From: Catenulispora pinistramenti
GTDB lineage: Bacteria; Actinomycetota; Actinomycetes; Streptomycetales; Catenulisporaceae
Direction of reading: 5' to 3'
Length of the DNA stretch: 32,068 nucleotides
NCBI RefSeq assembly: GCF_018274385.1
Contig: NZ_JAAFYZ010000111.1
Coordinates: forward strand, 1 to 32,068
Shown here: one piece after another, positions 12,338 to 20,022 of the stretch
Position numbering within the stretch: the stretch's first letter is position 1
Layout of the letters: each line of letters starts with the position of its first letter
Program-made: the position numbers and the translations under genes
The notes under the pieces: model-generated
Told to the model about the DNA's origin: nothing
The model's database searches: none
The model's input: the letters and a program-made list of their open reading frames with translations, nothing else

Positions 12338-12367
12338 ACGGTAGCGGTTCCCCACGGTTATCCACAA
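12338..12367 (-). promoter_or_regulatory. Candidate dnaA promoter overlapped by a DnaA box
   Basis: On the minus strand TTGTGG (12362-12367) and TACCGT (12338-12343) are separated by 18 bases, a reasonable housekeeping-sigma arrangement. The -35 overlaps the perfect DnaA box at 12358-12366, so bound DnaA would block it. This would leave a leader of about 205 bases before dnaA. It is a sequence match only. Confidence 0.4.
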
Positions 12368-12429
12368 GTACGGTGGTCCTGTGGATAATAGTCCTCAGGA
12401 GTGCCGCGACGGCCGGGCCCACCTCGGGT

Positions 12430-12459
12430 TTGACCCTTCCGGGTGGCGCCACGTACCGT
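12430..12459 (+). promoter_or_regulatory. Candidate rpmH promoter
   Basis: TTGACC (12430-12435) and TACCGT (12454-12459) are 18 bases apart, about 125 bp before rpmH. The -35 is a good match to the actinobacterial housekeeping consensus and the -10 equals that of the candidate dnaA promoter. Confidence 0.45.
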
Positions 12460-12585
12460 AAGCAGGTCGAGAAGTCGATTGCCGATGCCGCGCGTCTACG
12501 CGCGAGACCCTGTTGCCGCACTTCACAGACATACCGAGCAGTGACGCCGCCCTGAAGGGCGCCAACCAACAAAGCGGAGCCCCCA

Positions 12586-12723
12586 GTGAGCAAGCGCACC
12601 TTCCAGCCGAACAACCGCCGTCGTGCCAAGACCCACGGCTTCCGTCTCCGGATGCGGACCCGTGCCGGGCGCGCGATCCTGGCCAACCGCCGTGCCAAGG
12701 GCCGTAGCGAGCTGTCGGCCTGA
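12586..12723 (+). CDS. rpmH: 50S ribosomal protein L34
   Basis: This 45-residue basic protein of the large ribosomal subunit reads [19 protein letters not shown] and continues with [21 protein letters not shown], the typical L34 sequence and length. The GTG start has GGAG seven bases upstream. It heads the rpmH-rnpA-yidD-yidC-jag-rsmG series found near most bacterial origins. Confidence 0.98.
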   Translation: MSKRTFQPNNRRRAKTHGFRLRMRTRAGRAILANRRAKGRSELSA

Positions 12724-12751
12724 GCCGCAGTTCAGATCCTTCCGACCCGCC

Positions 12752-13105
12752 GTGCTCCCCTCCGCGCACCGCATGCGGAGGTCGGCGGACTTCGGTGCTG
12801 CCGTACGCGGCGGCCGACGTGCCGGACGGACCACCCTTGTCGCGCATCTGGCCGTTCCCAGCGACTCCCCGCCCGCTGCTGCTGATGCCGCAGTGCTGGC
12901 GGGCTTCGTCGTGAGCAAGGCCGTGGGCCCGGCCGTGGTGCGGACCACGGTCAAGCGCCGGCTGCGGCATCTGGTCCGCGAGCGGCTGGATCTGCTGCCC
13001 GCAGGGTCCAGACTGGTAGTCCGGGCGCTCCCGGCGGCGGCCACCGCGGACTCGGCCACTCTTGGCGCCGACCTGGATTCGGCCCTGCGGAAGCTGTTGC
13101 GATGA
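12752..13105 (+). CDS. rnpA: Ribonuclease P protein component
   Basis: RnpA is the protein subunit of RNase P, which matures tRNA 5' ends. The 117-residue protein begins [19 protein letters not shown], as in the family (LPxxxRLRRxxDF), and contains the RNR-like core [21 protein letters not shown]. The GTG start is chosen from this alignment because no good ribosome binding site is visible; translation may be coupled to rpmH, 28 bases upstream. The stop overlaps the yidD start by four bases. Confidence 0.95.
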   Translation: MLPSAHRMRRSADFGAAVRGGRRAGRTTLVAHLAVPSDSPPAAADAAVLAGFVVSKAVGPAVVRTTVKRRLRHLVRERLDLLPAGSRLVVRALPAAATADSATLGADLDSALRKLLR

Positions 13106-13509
13106 AGTACGTGTTGATGGGCCTGATCCGGCTCTACCAGATCGTCCTGAGCCCGGTCGTGAACTGGCGCGGCCCGGTGTGCAAATTCGAGCCCTCGTGC
13201 TCCCACTACGGCTACGAGGCCGTGAAGACGCACGGGGCGATCAAGGGCGGCGGCATGACCGTGTGGCGGGTGCTGCGCTGCAACCCGTGGAGCTCGGGCG
13301 GATACGATCCAGTCAAGCCCCGCGAGCCCAGAGGTCCTGAGGGCGACGAAGACGACAGCCAGGCGCGGAACCTCTCGGAGTCCGAGACGAGTTCCCCTGG
13401 TGAGACAACACAGACTTCCGACCGGACTGAGATGGTCGGTTTGCCCACCAAGCCGGCCCGCGACGCGGTCCGGCCCGACCTGATGTCCAGCCGAGGAGCG
13501 CGATCGTGA
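13102..13509 (+). CDS. yidD: Membrane protein insertion efficiency factor YidD
   Basis: YidD is a small membrane-associated protein that assists YidC-dependent insertion. The conserved part (residues 1-75) shows [31 protein letters not shown] and [16 protein letters not shown], including the conserved cysteines. With 135 residues it is longer than the usual 70-100. Residues from about 76 form a hydrophilic Glu/Ser/Asp-rich tail without similarity that I recognise. The start overlaps rnpA (ATGA) and the stop overlaps yidC (GTGA). Confidence 0.95.
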   Translation: MKYVLMGLIRLYQIVLSPVVNWRGPVCKFEPSCSHYGYEAVKTHGAIKGGGMTVWRVLRCNPWSSGGYDPVKPREPRGPEGDEDDSQARNLSESETSSPGETTQTSDRTEMVGLPTKPARDAVRPDLMSSRGARS

Positions 13510-14489
13510 TCGACACAATCCTCTCCCCGATCATCTGGGCCACCAGCTTCGTGATGATGCTGTGGCACCGGGCGTTCGGGGCGATTTTCGGCAGTAGTTC
13601 CTCGGCGTCCTGGGTGCTGTCGATCATCTTCTTGACGATCACCATCCGCGCGGCGATGATCCCGCTGTTCCGTAAGCAGATCAAGTCGATGCAGAACATG
13701 CAGCGACTCCAGCCCCAGATCCAGGCGCTGCAGAAGAAGTACAAGCTCGACAAGCAGAAGCTTCAGCAGGAAATGATGAAGCTGTACAAGGACAACGGGA
13801 CCTCCCCGTTCGCCTCGTGCATGCCGATCCTGCTCCAGACGCCGTTCTTCATGGGCCTGTACCGGGTGCTCAGCCACGTCTCGGCGGGCAACGCGGTCGG
13901 CGCGCTGTCCAAGGGCGACTCGGTCAGCGCCCAGCACGCCAACTTCTTCGGCGCCCCGCTGTCCTTGAGCTTCCTGCACCACACGCCGTCCCAGATGGCC
14001 AACATCGGGATCCACTCGGTCACGAACCTGCAGGTCATCGCGATCATCATGGCGATCATCTACGCCACGTCGCAGTTCCTGACGCAGCGCATGATGATGG
14101 CCAAGAACACCAACCTGGACAACAGCGTCCCGAACCCGATGATGCAGAGCCAGAAGATCATGCTCTACGTCATGCCGTTCGGCATGCTGTTCTTCAGCTT
14201 GAACGTGCAGATCGGCGTCGTGCTGTATCTGATGACCACGAACGTGTGGACGATCGGCCAGCAGTTCTACACTCTGCGCAATTCCCCGATGCCCGGCAGC
14301 CAGGCCGAGAAGGAGATGCTGGCCCGCCGCAAGGCCAAGGAGGACAAGAAGCGCCAGGACCTGATCGCGAAGGACCCGGAGGCGGCCAGGGAACTGGCGG
14401 CCGCCAACACCGCGGCCCAGGACAAGGCGGCGATCTCCAGGCAGCGACAGCAGCCGGTCCGCACCACTCGTAGCAAGCGCAAGAAGTAG
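13506..14489 (+). CDS. yidC: Membrane protein insertase YidC/Oxa1
   Basis: YidC inserts and folds inner-membrane proteins alone or with SecYEG. The 327-residue product is the Gram-positive type without the periplasmic P1 domain. It has a first hydrophobic segment near residues 5-25, a second at about 35-55, the cytoplasmic coiled hairpin [19 protein letters not shown], then [18 protein letters not shown] and two or three further segments, and ends in a basic tail TTRSKRKK suited to ribosome binding. The GTG start has GAGGAG five bases upstream and overlaps the yidD stop. Confidence 0.96.
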   Translation: MIDTILSPIIWATSFVMMLWHRAFGAIFGSSSSASWVLSIIFLTITIRAAMIPLFRKQIKSMQNMQRLQPQIQALQKKYKLDKQKLQQEMMKLYKDNGTSPFASCMPILLQTPFFMGLYRVLSHVSAGNAVGALSKGDSVSAQHANFFGAPLSLSFLHHTPSQMANIGIHSVTNLQVIAIIMAIIYATSQFLTQRMMMAKNTNLDNSVPNPMMQSQKIMLYVMPFGMLFFSLNVQIGVVLYLMTTNVWTIGQQFYTLRNSPMPGSQAEKEMLARRKAKEDKKRQDLIAKDPEAARELAAANTAAQDKAAISRQRQQPVRTTRSKRKK

Positions 14490-14504
14490 AGGAGCCGCAC
14501 GCCC

Positions 14505-15098
14505 ATGAGCGACACCACCGCGGTGACCGAGGCCGAGGCCTCCGAACTGGCCGATGCCGAGCCGCAGGCCGGCCAGGAGCAGGCCGACAAGCCCGTCGAG
14601 CGGGCCCCGGAGTCACCGGCCGAGCGCATCGCCCGCCTGGAGCGGGAGGGCGACATCGCCGCCGACTACCTGGAGGGCCTGCTCGACATCGCCGACCTGG
14701 ACGGCGACATCGACATGGACGTCGAGGGCGACCGGGCCTCGGTGTCCATCGTCGGCGGCAAGCTCTCGCACCTGGTCGGCTCCGAGGGCGAGGTCCTGGA
14801 CGCGCTGCAGGAGCTGACCCGGCTGGCGGTGCTCCGGGAGACCGGCGAGCGGTCCCGGCTGATGCTGGACATCGACGGGCACCGGGCCACCCGGCGCTCC
14901 GAGCTCACCCGGATCGGCACCGAGGCGGCTCGCAAGGTGGCCGAGACCGGCGAGCCGGTGAAGCTCTCGGCGATGTCGCCGTTCGAGCGCAAGGTGGTGC
15001 ACGACGCGGTGGCGGCCGCCGGGCTGCGCAGCGAGTCGGAGGGCGAGGAGCCGAACCGCTGTGTGGTCGTCCTTCCGTCCCTGTCGCAGTCGGCCTGA
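14505..15098 (+). CDS. jag: Jag/KhpB RNA-binding protein (KH and R3H domains)
   Basis: This single-stranded nucleic-acid-binding protein is a partner of KhpA in other bacteria and affects cell-envelope growth there. Of 197 residues, the first 45 are acidic and low complexity. A KH-like domain (about 70-130) shows GGKLSHLVGSEGEVLDALQ, the degenerate GxxG loop. The R3H domain (about 135-197) shows MSPFERKVVHDAV and NRCVVVLP. The N-terminal Jag_N domain of Bacillus is absent, as is usual in actinobacteria. It starts 15 bases after yidC with AGGAG upstream. Confidence 0.95.
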   Translation: MSDTTAVTEAEASELADAEPQAGQEQADKPVERAPESPAERIARLEREGDIAADYLEGLLDIADLDGDIDMDVEGDRASVSIVGGKLSHLVGSEGEVLDALQELTRLAVLRETGERSRLMLDIDGHRATRRSELTRIGTEAARKVAETGEPVKLSAMSPFERKVVHDAVAAAGLRSESEGEEPNRCVVVLPSLSQSA

Positions 15099-15124
15099 GA
15101 ACCGAGCTGGGACATAGTGGAGAC

Positions 15125-15865
15125 ATGCGACCTTCTGCGCCGGACCCCGCCGTCGCCGGCGGCGGCGAGCCCACCGATCTGGTGTTAGGCCCCGCCCCGG
15201 AGGCGGTGGTGTCGGTTTTCGGAGACCGGGCGGCGGACGCCACCCGGTACGCGGAGATCCTTGCCGGTCCCGGGGTGACCCGCGGACTGCTCGGTCCCCG
15301 CGAAGTCCCGCGGTTGTGGGAGCGGCACATTCTCAACTGCGCCGTGGTCGGTGAACTGCTGCCCGCGGACATCCGGGTCTGTGACGTCGGCTCCGGCGCG
15401 GGTCTGCCCGGCATCGTCCTGGCGCTGGCCCGCCCGGACCTGTCGGTCACCCTCCTGGAGCCCCTGCTGCGCCGCACCCTGTTCCTGGACGAGGTGATCG
15501 ATCTCCTGGGCCTGGAGAACGTGCGGGTGCTGCGCGGCCGGGCCGAGGAGTTCGCCGGCAAGGAGCGGTTCGAGGTGGTGACCTCCCGGGCCGTGGCGCC
15601 GCTGGACCGGCTGGCCGGGTGGTCGCTCCCGCTGCTGCGGTCCGGCGGGGAGATGGTCGCCCTCAAGGGCGGTTCGGCCGAGGCCGAGTTGGCCGAGAGT
15701 GCGGAGCTGCTGGCGAAGCTCGGTGCCACGCGCTGGAGCGTGCAGATGATCGGCGCCGGGATCGTGGAGCCGCCGACGACGGTGATCCGGGTCGGGATCG
15801 ACGAGGAGATCCAGATTCGCAGCGCGAAGAAGTCCCGGCCGCGGAACCGGCGGCCCGGGCGCTGA
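15125..15865 (+). CDS. rsmG: 16S rRNA (guanine527-N7)-methyltransferase RsmG (GidB)
   Basis: RsmG uses S-adenosylmethionine to methylate G527 of 16S rRNA; loss gives low-level streptomycin resistance in several bacteria. The 246-residue protein shows the substrate motif LWERHILNC, the SAM site DVGSGAGLPGIVLALARP near residue 83, then LLEPLLRRTLFL and VVTSRAVAPLDRLAGWSLPL. The C terminus is basic. The ATG has GGAG three to four bases upstream, 26 bases after jag. It is the last gene before the parS/parA control region. Confidence 0.96.
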   Translation: MRPSAPDPAVAGGGEPTDLVLGPAPEAVVSVFGDRAADATRYAEILAGPGVTRGLLGPREVPRLWERHILNCAVVGELLPADIRVCDVGSGAGLPGIVLALARPDLSVTLLEPLLRRTLFLDEVIDLLGLENVRVLRGRAEEFAGKERFEVVTSRAVAPLDRLAGWSLPLLRSGGEMVALKGGSAEAELAESAELLAKLGATRWSVQMIGAGIVEPPTTVIRVGIDEEIQIRSAKKSRPRNRRPGR

Positions 15866-15887
15866 GAGTGGACGCCGGCCCGGCGAT

Positions 15888-15901
15888 GTTTCACGGGAAA
15901 C
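15888..15901 (+). other. parS site 1
   Basis: A perfect copy of the local parS sequence GTTTCACGGGAAAC, which differs from the Streptomyces/Bacillus consensus GTTTCACGTGAAAC at one central base. It is single, 65 bp before the next site. Confidence 0.9.
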
Positions 15902-15952
15902 AGCGCGGACCGGTAGCGCGAAGCCGCCCGGTGGTCCGAGATCAGTGAGCCG

Positions 15953-15990
15953 GTTTCCCGTGAAACATCGCCGGATGTTTCACGGGAAAC
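15953..15990. other. parS pair 2 and 3
   Basis: Perfect sites at 15953-15966 (minus orientation) and 15977-15990 (plus), offset by 24 bp. Confidence 0.9.
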
Positions 15991-16017
15991 CGGCTCGCGA
16001 CGGTTGGCGCGGGCGAT

Positions 16018-16061
16018 GTTTCACGGGAAACTGGCGAAAGAAGCTTGGTTTCACGCGAAAC
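16018..16061 (+). other. parS site 4 plus variant site
   Basis: A perfect site at 16018-16031 is followed by a one-base variant GTTTCACGCGAAAC at 16048-16061, offset by 30 bp. Confidence 0.85.
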
Positions 16062-16169
16062 TCCGCCCTTCGTTCGTTCTCGGGGAAGCGAGTACGGCAG
16101 ACTGTTGCTTCGTAGCTTCTCGCCTCGGCGAGCACAGCCTTTCGCGCGTCCCATGACAGGAGTTCTTCC

Positions 16170-17348
16170 GTGGCCGCACCCGGCAATGAACACCGAGAGC
16201 ACCAGGGGGTCGACCCGCTGCTCGCGCAGTCAGTGGTGGACAGCCTGAACGACGAGCCCTACTACCCCGCCGGGACCACCGACGTGATGGCCACGCCGCC
16301 GGTGGACCTCGAGTACGAGTCCGGACACGTTCCCGCGGGAGCCACCCCCTCTGCACCCCTTCAGGTATCGCACATGCCGTCTTCTTCAGTTCCCGCCCAG
16401 GGTCCGTCCGCCGCTGACGACACGGACACCCCGATCGCCCGCCAAGCCGCCGCCGCTATAGAAGCGCTGTCCGGAGTCACCCGGCTTCCCAAGCCGGACA
16501 AGACCCGAGTGCTGGTCGTCGCCAACCAGAAGGGTGGCGTCGGCAAGACCACGACCACGGTCAACCTGGCCGCCTCGCTCGCCCAGGCCGGCTCCAGTGT
16601 GCTGGTGATCGACCTGGACCCGCAGGGGAACGCGTCCACCGCGCTGTCGGTCGAGCACCACGCCGACGTGCCGTCGGTCTACGACGTCCTCATCGAGCGG
16701 TACACGATGGACGAGGTCGTGCAGCAGGTGCCGGAGATCCCCAATCTCTACTGCTGCCCGGCGACCATCGACCTGGCCGGTGCCGAGATCGAACTGGTCT
16801 CGATGGTGGCCCGGGAGAACCGCTTGGCCAAGGCGCTGTCCGGCTACCAGAAGAAGATGGACTACGTCCTCATCGACTGCCCGCCGTCGCTGGGCCTGCT
16901 GACGGTCAACGCGATGGTGGCCGGTGCCGAGGTGCTGATCCCGATCCAGTGCGAGTACTACGCGCTGGAAGGGCTGAGCCAGCTGCTCCACAACATCGAG
17001 CTGATCCGCGGCCATCTCAACCCCGAGCTGCACGTGTCGACGATCCTGCTCACCATGTACGACTCCCGGACCCGGCTGTCGACCGAGGTGGCCGAGCAGG
17101 TGCGGACCCACTTCCCGAATGAGGTGCTGTCCTCGGCGATCCCGCGCTCGGTGCGGGTGTCCGAGGCGCCGTCGTACGGCCAGACCGTCATGACGTGGGA
17201 CCCGGTGTCGACCGGTGCCATCGCCTACCGGGACGCGGCCCGGGAGATCGCCGAGCGCGGCGCGTCCCGGATCCCGATGGACGGCATGAACGATTTCCGG
17301 GCCGACATCGAGTACGGTGGGGCGTCCCTGCACAGCGGTGGGCAGTGA
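16170..17348 (+). CDS. parA: Chromosome-partitioning ATPase ParA
   Basis: ParA is the Walker-type ATPase that moves ParB-parS complexes during chromosome segregation. The 392-residue protein has the deviant Walker A KGGVGKTT at 121-128 with both lysines, the A' motif LVIDLDPQGN, the B motif VLIDCPPSLGLLT, and YGQTVMTWDP near the C terminus. The first 110 residues are a Pro/Ser/Ala-rich extension absent from minimal ParA proteins. The GTG start has AGGAG seven bases upstream. parB starts 22 bases after its stop. Confidence 0.97.
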   Translation: MAAPGNEHREHQGVDPLLAQSVVDSLNDEPYYPAGTTDVMATPPVDLEYESGHVPAGATPSAPLQVSHMPSSSVPAQGPSAADDTDTPIARQAAAAIEALSGVTRLPKPDKTRVLVVANQKGGVGKTTTTVNLAASLAQAGSSVLVIDLDPQGNASTALSVEHHADVPSVYDVLIERYTMDEVVQQVPEIPNLYCCPATIDLAGAEIELVSMVARENRLAKALSGYQKKMDYVLIDCPPSLGLLTVNAMVAGAEVLIPIQCEYYALEGLSQLLHNIELIRGHLNPELHVSTILLTMYDSRTRLSTEVAEQVRTHFPNEVLSSAIPRSVRVSEAPSYGQTVMTWDPVSTGAIAYRDAAREIAERGASRIPMDGMNDFRADIEYGGASLHSGGQ

Positions 17349-17370
17349 ACGGCACGATGGGAGAGCAGTG

Positions 17371-18573
17371 GTGAACGACCGCCGACGCGGCCTGGGCAAG
17401 GGCCTGGGGGCCCTGATTCCCTCCGGCGCCCCCACGTCGATACTGTCCGAGAAGACCCGTGCCGAGTCGGCGACCACGTCGACCGCCGAGGAGACTGTTT
17501 CACGGGAAACCGCGTCCGATGTTTCACGGGAAACAGCCCCGGCCGCGCCGGTGCGGACGGCGCTGGGAACGCTGCCGATCGATACGGCTCCCGACTATCG
17601 GGCGTCCGACGCGGCGAGCATCGGGTCCCGTTCGGCGTCGGTTCCGGCTCCGGCGTCGAGCCCGGAATCCAGTTACGACGCCGACCTGCCGGACGGGCTG
17701 ATGCCGGTTCCGGGTGCGTCGTTCGCCGAGATCCCGCAGGGCCAGATCCGCCCGAACCCGGTGCAGCCGCGCACCGAGTTCGACGAAGTCGCCCTGGCCG
17801 AGCTGGTCGCCTCGATCAAGGAAGTCGGCCTGCTGCAGCCGATCGTGGTCCGGCAGCTGGCCGAGCCCGAGGGTGAGCACCGCTACGAACTCATCATGGG
17901 TGAGCGGCGGTGGCGGGCCTCGCAGGAGGCCGGCCTGTCGGCCATCCCCGCCATCATCCGCGACACCCGCGACGACCGGATGCTGCTGGACGCGCTGCTG
18001 GAGAACCTCCAGCGCGCCCAGCTGAACCCGCTCGAAGAGGCGGCGGCCTACGACCAACTGCTGAAGGACTTCGACTGCACCCACGAGGTGCTGGCGGAGA
18101 AGATCGGCAAGTCCCGGCCGCACGTGACCAACACCCTGCGGCTGCTCACCCTGACTCCCGGGATCCAGCGCCGGGTCGCGGCCGGCGTCATCACCGCCGG
18201 CCACGCCCGGGCGCTGCTCGGCCTGAAGTCGGTGGAGCAGCAGGAGGAGATCGCCAAGCGCATCGTCCGGGAGAACCTCTCGGTGCGGGCGGTCGAGGAA
18301 CTGGCCGGGATGGGCCGCTGGGACGCCGCGGCTCTGGACACCGCGCTGACCGAGACGCCCGAGGACTACCTCGACCTCAGCGAGAAGCCCAAGGGCAAGC
18401 GGGTGCGCTCCGGAAGCCGGATGCCGATCCTGGAGGACTTCGGCCAGCGGCTGTCGGACCGGCTGGAGACCCGGGTGAAGGTCGACATCATGCAGAAGCG
18501 CGGTCGGATCACCATCGAGTACGCGGGGATAGAGGACCTGAAGCGGATCGCGAAGGCGATCCTCGGCGAGTAG
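17371..18573 (+). CDS. parB: Chromosome-partitioning protein ParB
   Basis: ParB is a CTP-dependent DNA clamp that loads at parS and spreads. The 400-residue protein starts MNDRRRGLGKGLGALIPS, the usual ParA-stimulating basic N terminus. A disordered linker (about 20-115) leads to the CTP-binding domain with QPRTEF, GERRWRAS (177-184) and ENLQR (211-215). The parS-reading helix-turn-helix (KIGKSRPHVTNTLRLLTL) and a C-terminal dimerisation region follow. I chose the second of two tandem GTGs because GGGAG lies seven bases upstream; the first GTG (17368) adds one residue. Two perfect parS sites sit inside its own linker codons. A hairpin terminator follows. Confidence 0.97.
   Translation: MNDRRRGLGKGLGALIPSGAPTSILSEKTRAESATTSTAEETVSRETASDVSRETAPAAPVRTALGTLPIDTAPDYRASDAASIGSRSASVPAPASSPESSYDADLPDGLMPVPGASFAEIPQGQIRPNPVQPRTEFDEVALAELVASIKEVGLLQPIVVRQLAEPEGEHRYELIMGERRWRASQEAGLSAIPAIIRDTRDDRMLLDALLENLQRAQLNPLEEAAAYDQLLKDFDCTHEVLAEKIGKSRPHVTNTLRLLTLTPGIQRRVAAGVITAGHARALLGLKSVEQQEEIAKRIVRENLSVRAVEELAGMGRWDAAALDTALTETPEDYLDLSEKPKGKRVRSGSRMPILEDFGQRLSDRLETRVKVDIMQKRGRITIEYAGIEDLKRIAKAILGE
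17497..17534 (+). other. parS pair 5 and 6, inside parB
   Basis: Perfect sites at 17497-17510 and 17521-17534 (both plus), offset by 24 bp, coincide with codons 43-47 and 51-55 of parB. Each reads in frame as VSRET. They sit in the disordered N-terminal linker, where such codons are presumably tolerated. Confidence 0.93.
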
Positions 18574-18575
18574 CT

Positions 18576-18589
18576 GTTTCACGGGAAAC
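18576..18589 (+). other. parS site 7
   Basis: A perfect site two bases after the parB stop codon, just before the terminator hairpin. It is the only site here besides site 1 without a partner at 21-30 bp. Confidence 0.9.
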
Positions 18590-18595
18590 CGTGAC

Positions 18596-18623
18596 GAGGC
18601 CCGGCGGTTGTCCGCCGGGCCTC
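18596..18623 (+). terminator. parAB terminator hairpin
   Basis: A perfect 12-bp stem (18596-18607 with 18612-18623) with a TTGT loop lies 22 bases after the parB stop. There is no long T run. It is wedged between parS sites 7 and 8. Confidence 0.82.
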
Positions 18624-18629
18624 TGCCAT

Positions 18630-18666
18630 GTTTCACGGGAAACAGCGGCGATGTTTCACGGGAAAC
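18630..18666 (+). other. parS pair 8 and 9
   Basis: Perfect sites at 18630-18643 and 18653-18666 (both plus), offset by 23 bp, directly after the parAB terminator. Confidence 0.9.
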
Positions 18667-18807
18667 GAGGTCTTCACGAACCAGGGGCCGGGGCGTCCGG
18701 CGCGTGCGGCGATGGGGCAGTACGTCGGGAAGGTGCGGGCCTGCTTGGGCGGCGCAGCGCCGCAAGGGCAACCGCGAGTGGGAGTTCAGCCGCGGGCTCG
18801 GCCGAGC

Positions 18808-18886
18808 TGTGCGTGTGAAACAGCGGCGGCTGAGCGTGAAACGAGCCATGTTTCACGGGAAACCAAGGGCTGGTTTCCCGTGAAAC
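18808..18886. other. parS ladder: two degenerate half-sites plus pair 10 and 11
   Basis: Half-sites ending GTGAAAC lie at 18808-18821 and 18829-18842, followed by perfect sites at 18850-18863 (plus) and 18873-18886 (minus). Offsets are 21, 21 and 23 bp. The degenerate members keep one arm only and look like decayed parS copies on the same spacing. Confidence 0.75.
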
Positions 18887-18895
18887 GTGGGGCTG

Positions 18896-19843
18896 CTACT
18901 TGGCGATGACGGCTTCGACCAGATTCCGGTAGAGCACGCCGAGGTCGAGATTCGCCGCGCCGACCGCTAGCGGGACCGAGCTGGTCTCGGTGAGGCCCGG
19001 TGCCACCGCCACTTCCAGGAACCAGGGCGTGCTGTCGGCGTCGAGGATCAGGTCGGTACGGGACATGCAGGACAGGCCGAGGGTGGTGTGCGCCCGGACG
19101 GCGACGTCCGCGACGGCCTTCTCCTCGTCGGGGGTGAGGCGGGCCGGGGCGAAGAACTCGGTGATGCCGGCGGTGTAGCGGGCCGCGTAGTCGTAGACGC
19201 CGGAGTCGGCGACGATCTCGACGGCGGGCAGGGCTCGTGGGCCATCGCCGGTGTCGACGACCGCCACCGCGATCTCGCGGCCGGTGATCTGTCGCTCGAT
19301 GAGGGCCGTCTCGTCGTAGGCGAAGCAGGCGACCAGGGCGGCCGGCAGCTCCTCGCGGGTGCGGACCGCGGCGGCGCCGAGCGAGGAGCCGCCGCGGGCG
19401 GGCTTCACGAACAACGGCAGCGGGAATGCGGCGGACACCGCGTCCAGGACGGCTTGGGTACCGAGGTCTCGGAACGTCGTCTTGGGGATGGCGACCCAGT
19501 CGGGGGTGGACAGCCCGGCGGCGCGGATGGCGTCCTTGGCCGAGGGCTTGTCGAAGGTGCGGCGGCAGGCAGCTGCGGATGAGCCGACGTAGGGCACTCC
19601 CAGCAGAGCCAGGATCCCCTGGATCGCGCCGTCCTCACCGGTCGCACCGTGCAGGGTCGGGAAGACGGCATCGGGGCGGTCGGCGAGCAGCGATGGCAGG
19701 AGTCCGGCGTCGACGTCGCGCACTTGGACCTCGACGCCGGCCCCGCGCAGCGCGTCCGCCACTCGGCGGCCGGAGCGGATCGAGACGTCGCGCTCGTGGC
19801 TGAGGCCGCCGGCCAAGACGACGACACGGCCCAGGTCGCTCAT
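18896..19843 (-). CDS. D-alanine--D-alanine ligase-like ATP-grasp protein
   Basis: The 315-residue protein has the Ddl layout: GGLSHERDVSIRSG (Glu17 equals E. coli DdlB Glu15), LHGATGEDGAIQG, VKPARGGSSLG (ATP-grasp lysine and Ser loop), GVYDYAARY with the conserved Tyr, and SRTDLILD. Known Ddl enzymes join two D-alanines for peptidoglycan. The metal-binding region reads FLEVAVAPGLTETS: Glu277 is present, but the Asn that normally follows two residues later (DdlB Asn272) is Ala279. Activity or substrate may therefore differ. I chose the ATG at 19843; a GTG three codons earlier is possible. It converges on parB and has parS sites on both sides. Confidence 0.85.
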   Translation of the reverse strand: MSDLGRVVVLAGGLSHERDVSIRSGRRVADALRGAGVEVQVRDVDAGLLPSLLADRPDAVFPTLHGATGEDGAIQGILALLGVPYVGSSAAACRRTFDKPSAKDAIRAAGLSTPDWVAIPKTTFRDLGTQAVLDAVSAAFPLPLFVKPARGGSSLGAAAVRTREELPAALVACFAYDETALIERQITGREIAVAVVDTGDGPRALPAVEIVADSGVYDYAARYTAGITEFFAPARLTPDEEKAVADVAVRAHTTLGLSCMSRTDLILDADSTPWFLEVAVAPGLTETSSVPLAVGAANLDLGVLYRNLVEAVIAK

Positions 19844-19912
19844 TGCAATCACTGCCCTTCTCGGTTTCTTCGCCCCCGATCATGCCAGTCCGTGGACCGG
19901 CTGGAGGCCGAT

Positions 19913-19949
19913 GTTTCACGGGAAACGGTGGTTCGGTTTCCCGTGAAAC
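19913..19949. other. parS pair 12 and 13
   Basis: Perfect sites at 19913-19926 (plus) and 19936-19949 (minus), offset by 23 bp, upstream of the ligase-like gene. Confidence 0.9.
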
Positions 19950-19977
19950 AAGGTCTTCGGCAGTCTGGCAGCGGGAT

Positions 19978-20014
19978 GCTTCACGGGAAACCGATGCCCG
20001 GTTTCCCGTGAAAC
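19978..20014. other. parS variant plus site 14
   Basis: A one-base variant GCTTCACGGGAAAC at 19978-19991 (plus) and a perfect site at 20001-20014 (minus), offset by 23 bp and 42 bp from the previous pair. They lie just beyond the aminotransferase stop. Confidence 0.87.
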
Positions 20015-20022
20015 ATCGGTCG

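Larger units (their letters stand above)
12126..12585. promoter_or_regulatory. dnaA-rpmH divergent control region with DnaA boxes
   Basis: This 460-bp gap contains three perfect DnaA boxes, TTATCCACA, at 12214-12222 (minus), 12358-12366 (plus) and 12380-12388 (minus). Weaker copies lie at 12168-12176 (TTTCCCACA) and 12179-12187 (CTTTCCACA). No small gene is evident. It separates the leftward replication genes from the rightward rpmH operon, and would be a site of DnaA autoregulation or an extra origin element. Confidence 0.85.
15866..16169. promoter_or_regulatory. rsmG-parA intergenic region carrying parS sites
   Basis: This 304-bp gap has four perfect parS sites and one variant, listed separately. 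The segment 16062-16160 is free of parS and presumably holds the parAB promoter, but I cannot fix its elements. AGGAG at 16158-16162 serves parA. Confidence 0.7.
18574..18895. other. parB to ligase-like gene convergent gap
   Basis: This 322-bp convergent gap holds a terminator, five perfect parS sites and two degenerate half-sites. The stretch 18667-18805 shows nothing I recognise. Confidence 0.6.

Noticed and set aside
15888-20014. Regularly recurring short repeats that could suggest a CRISPR array or integron
   Set aside because: The repeats are only 14 bp, occur in both orientations, lie partly in coding sequence, lack uniform spacers and cas genes, and match parS.
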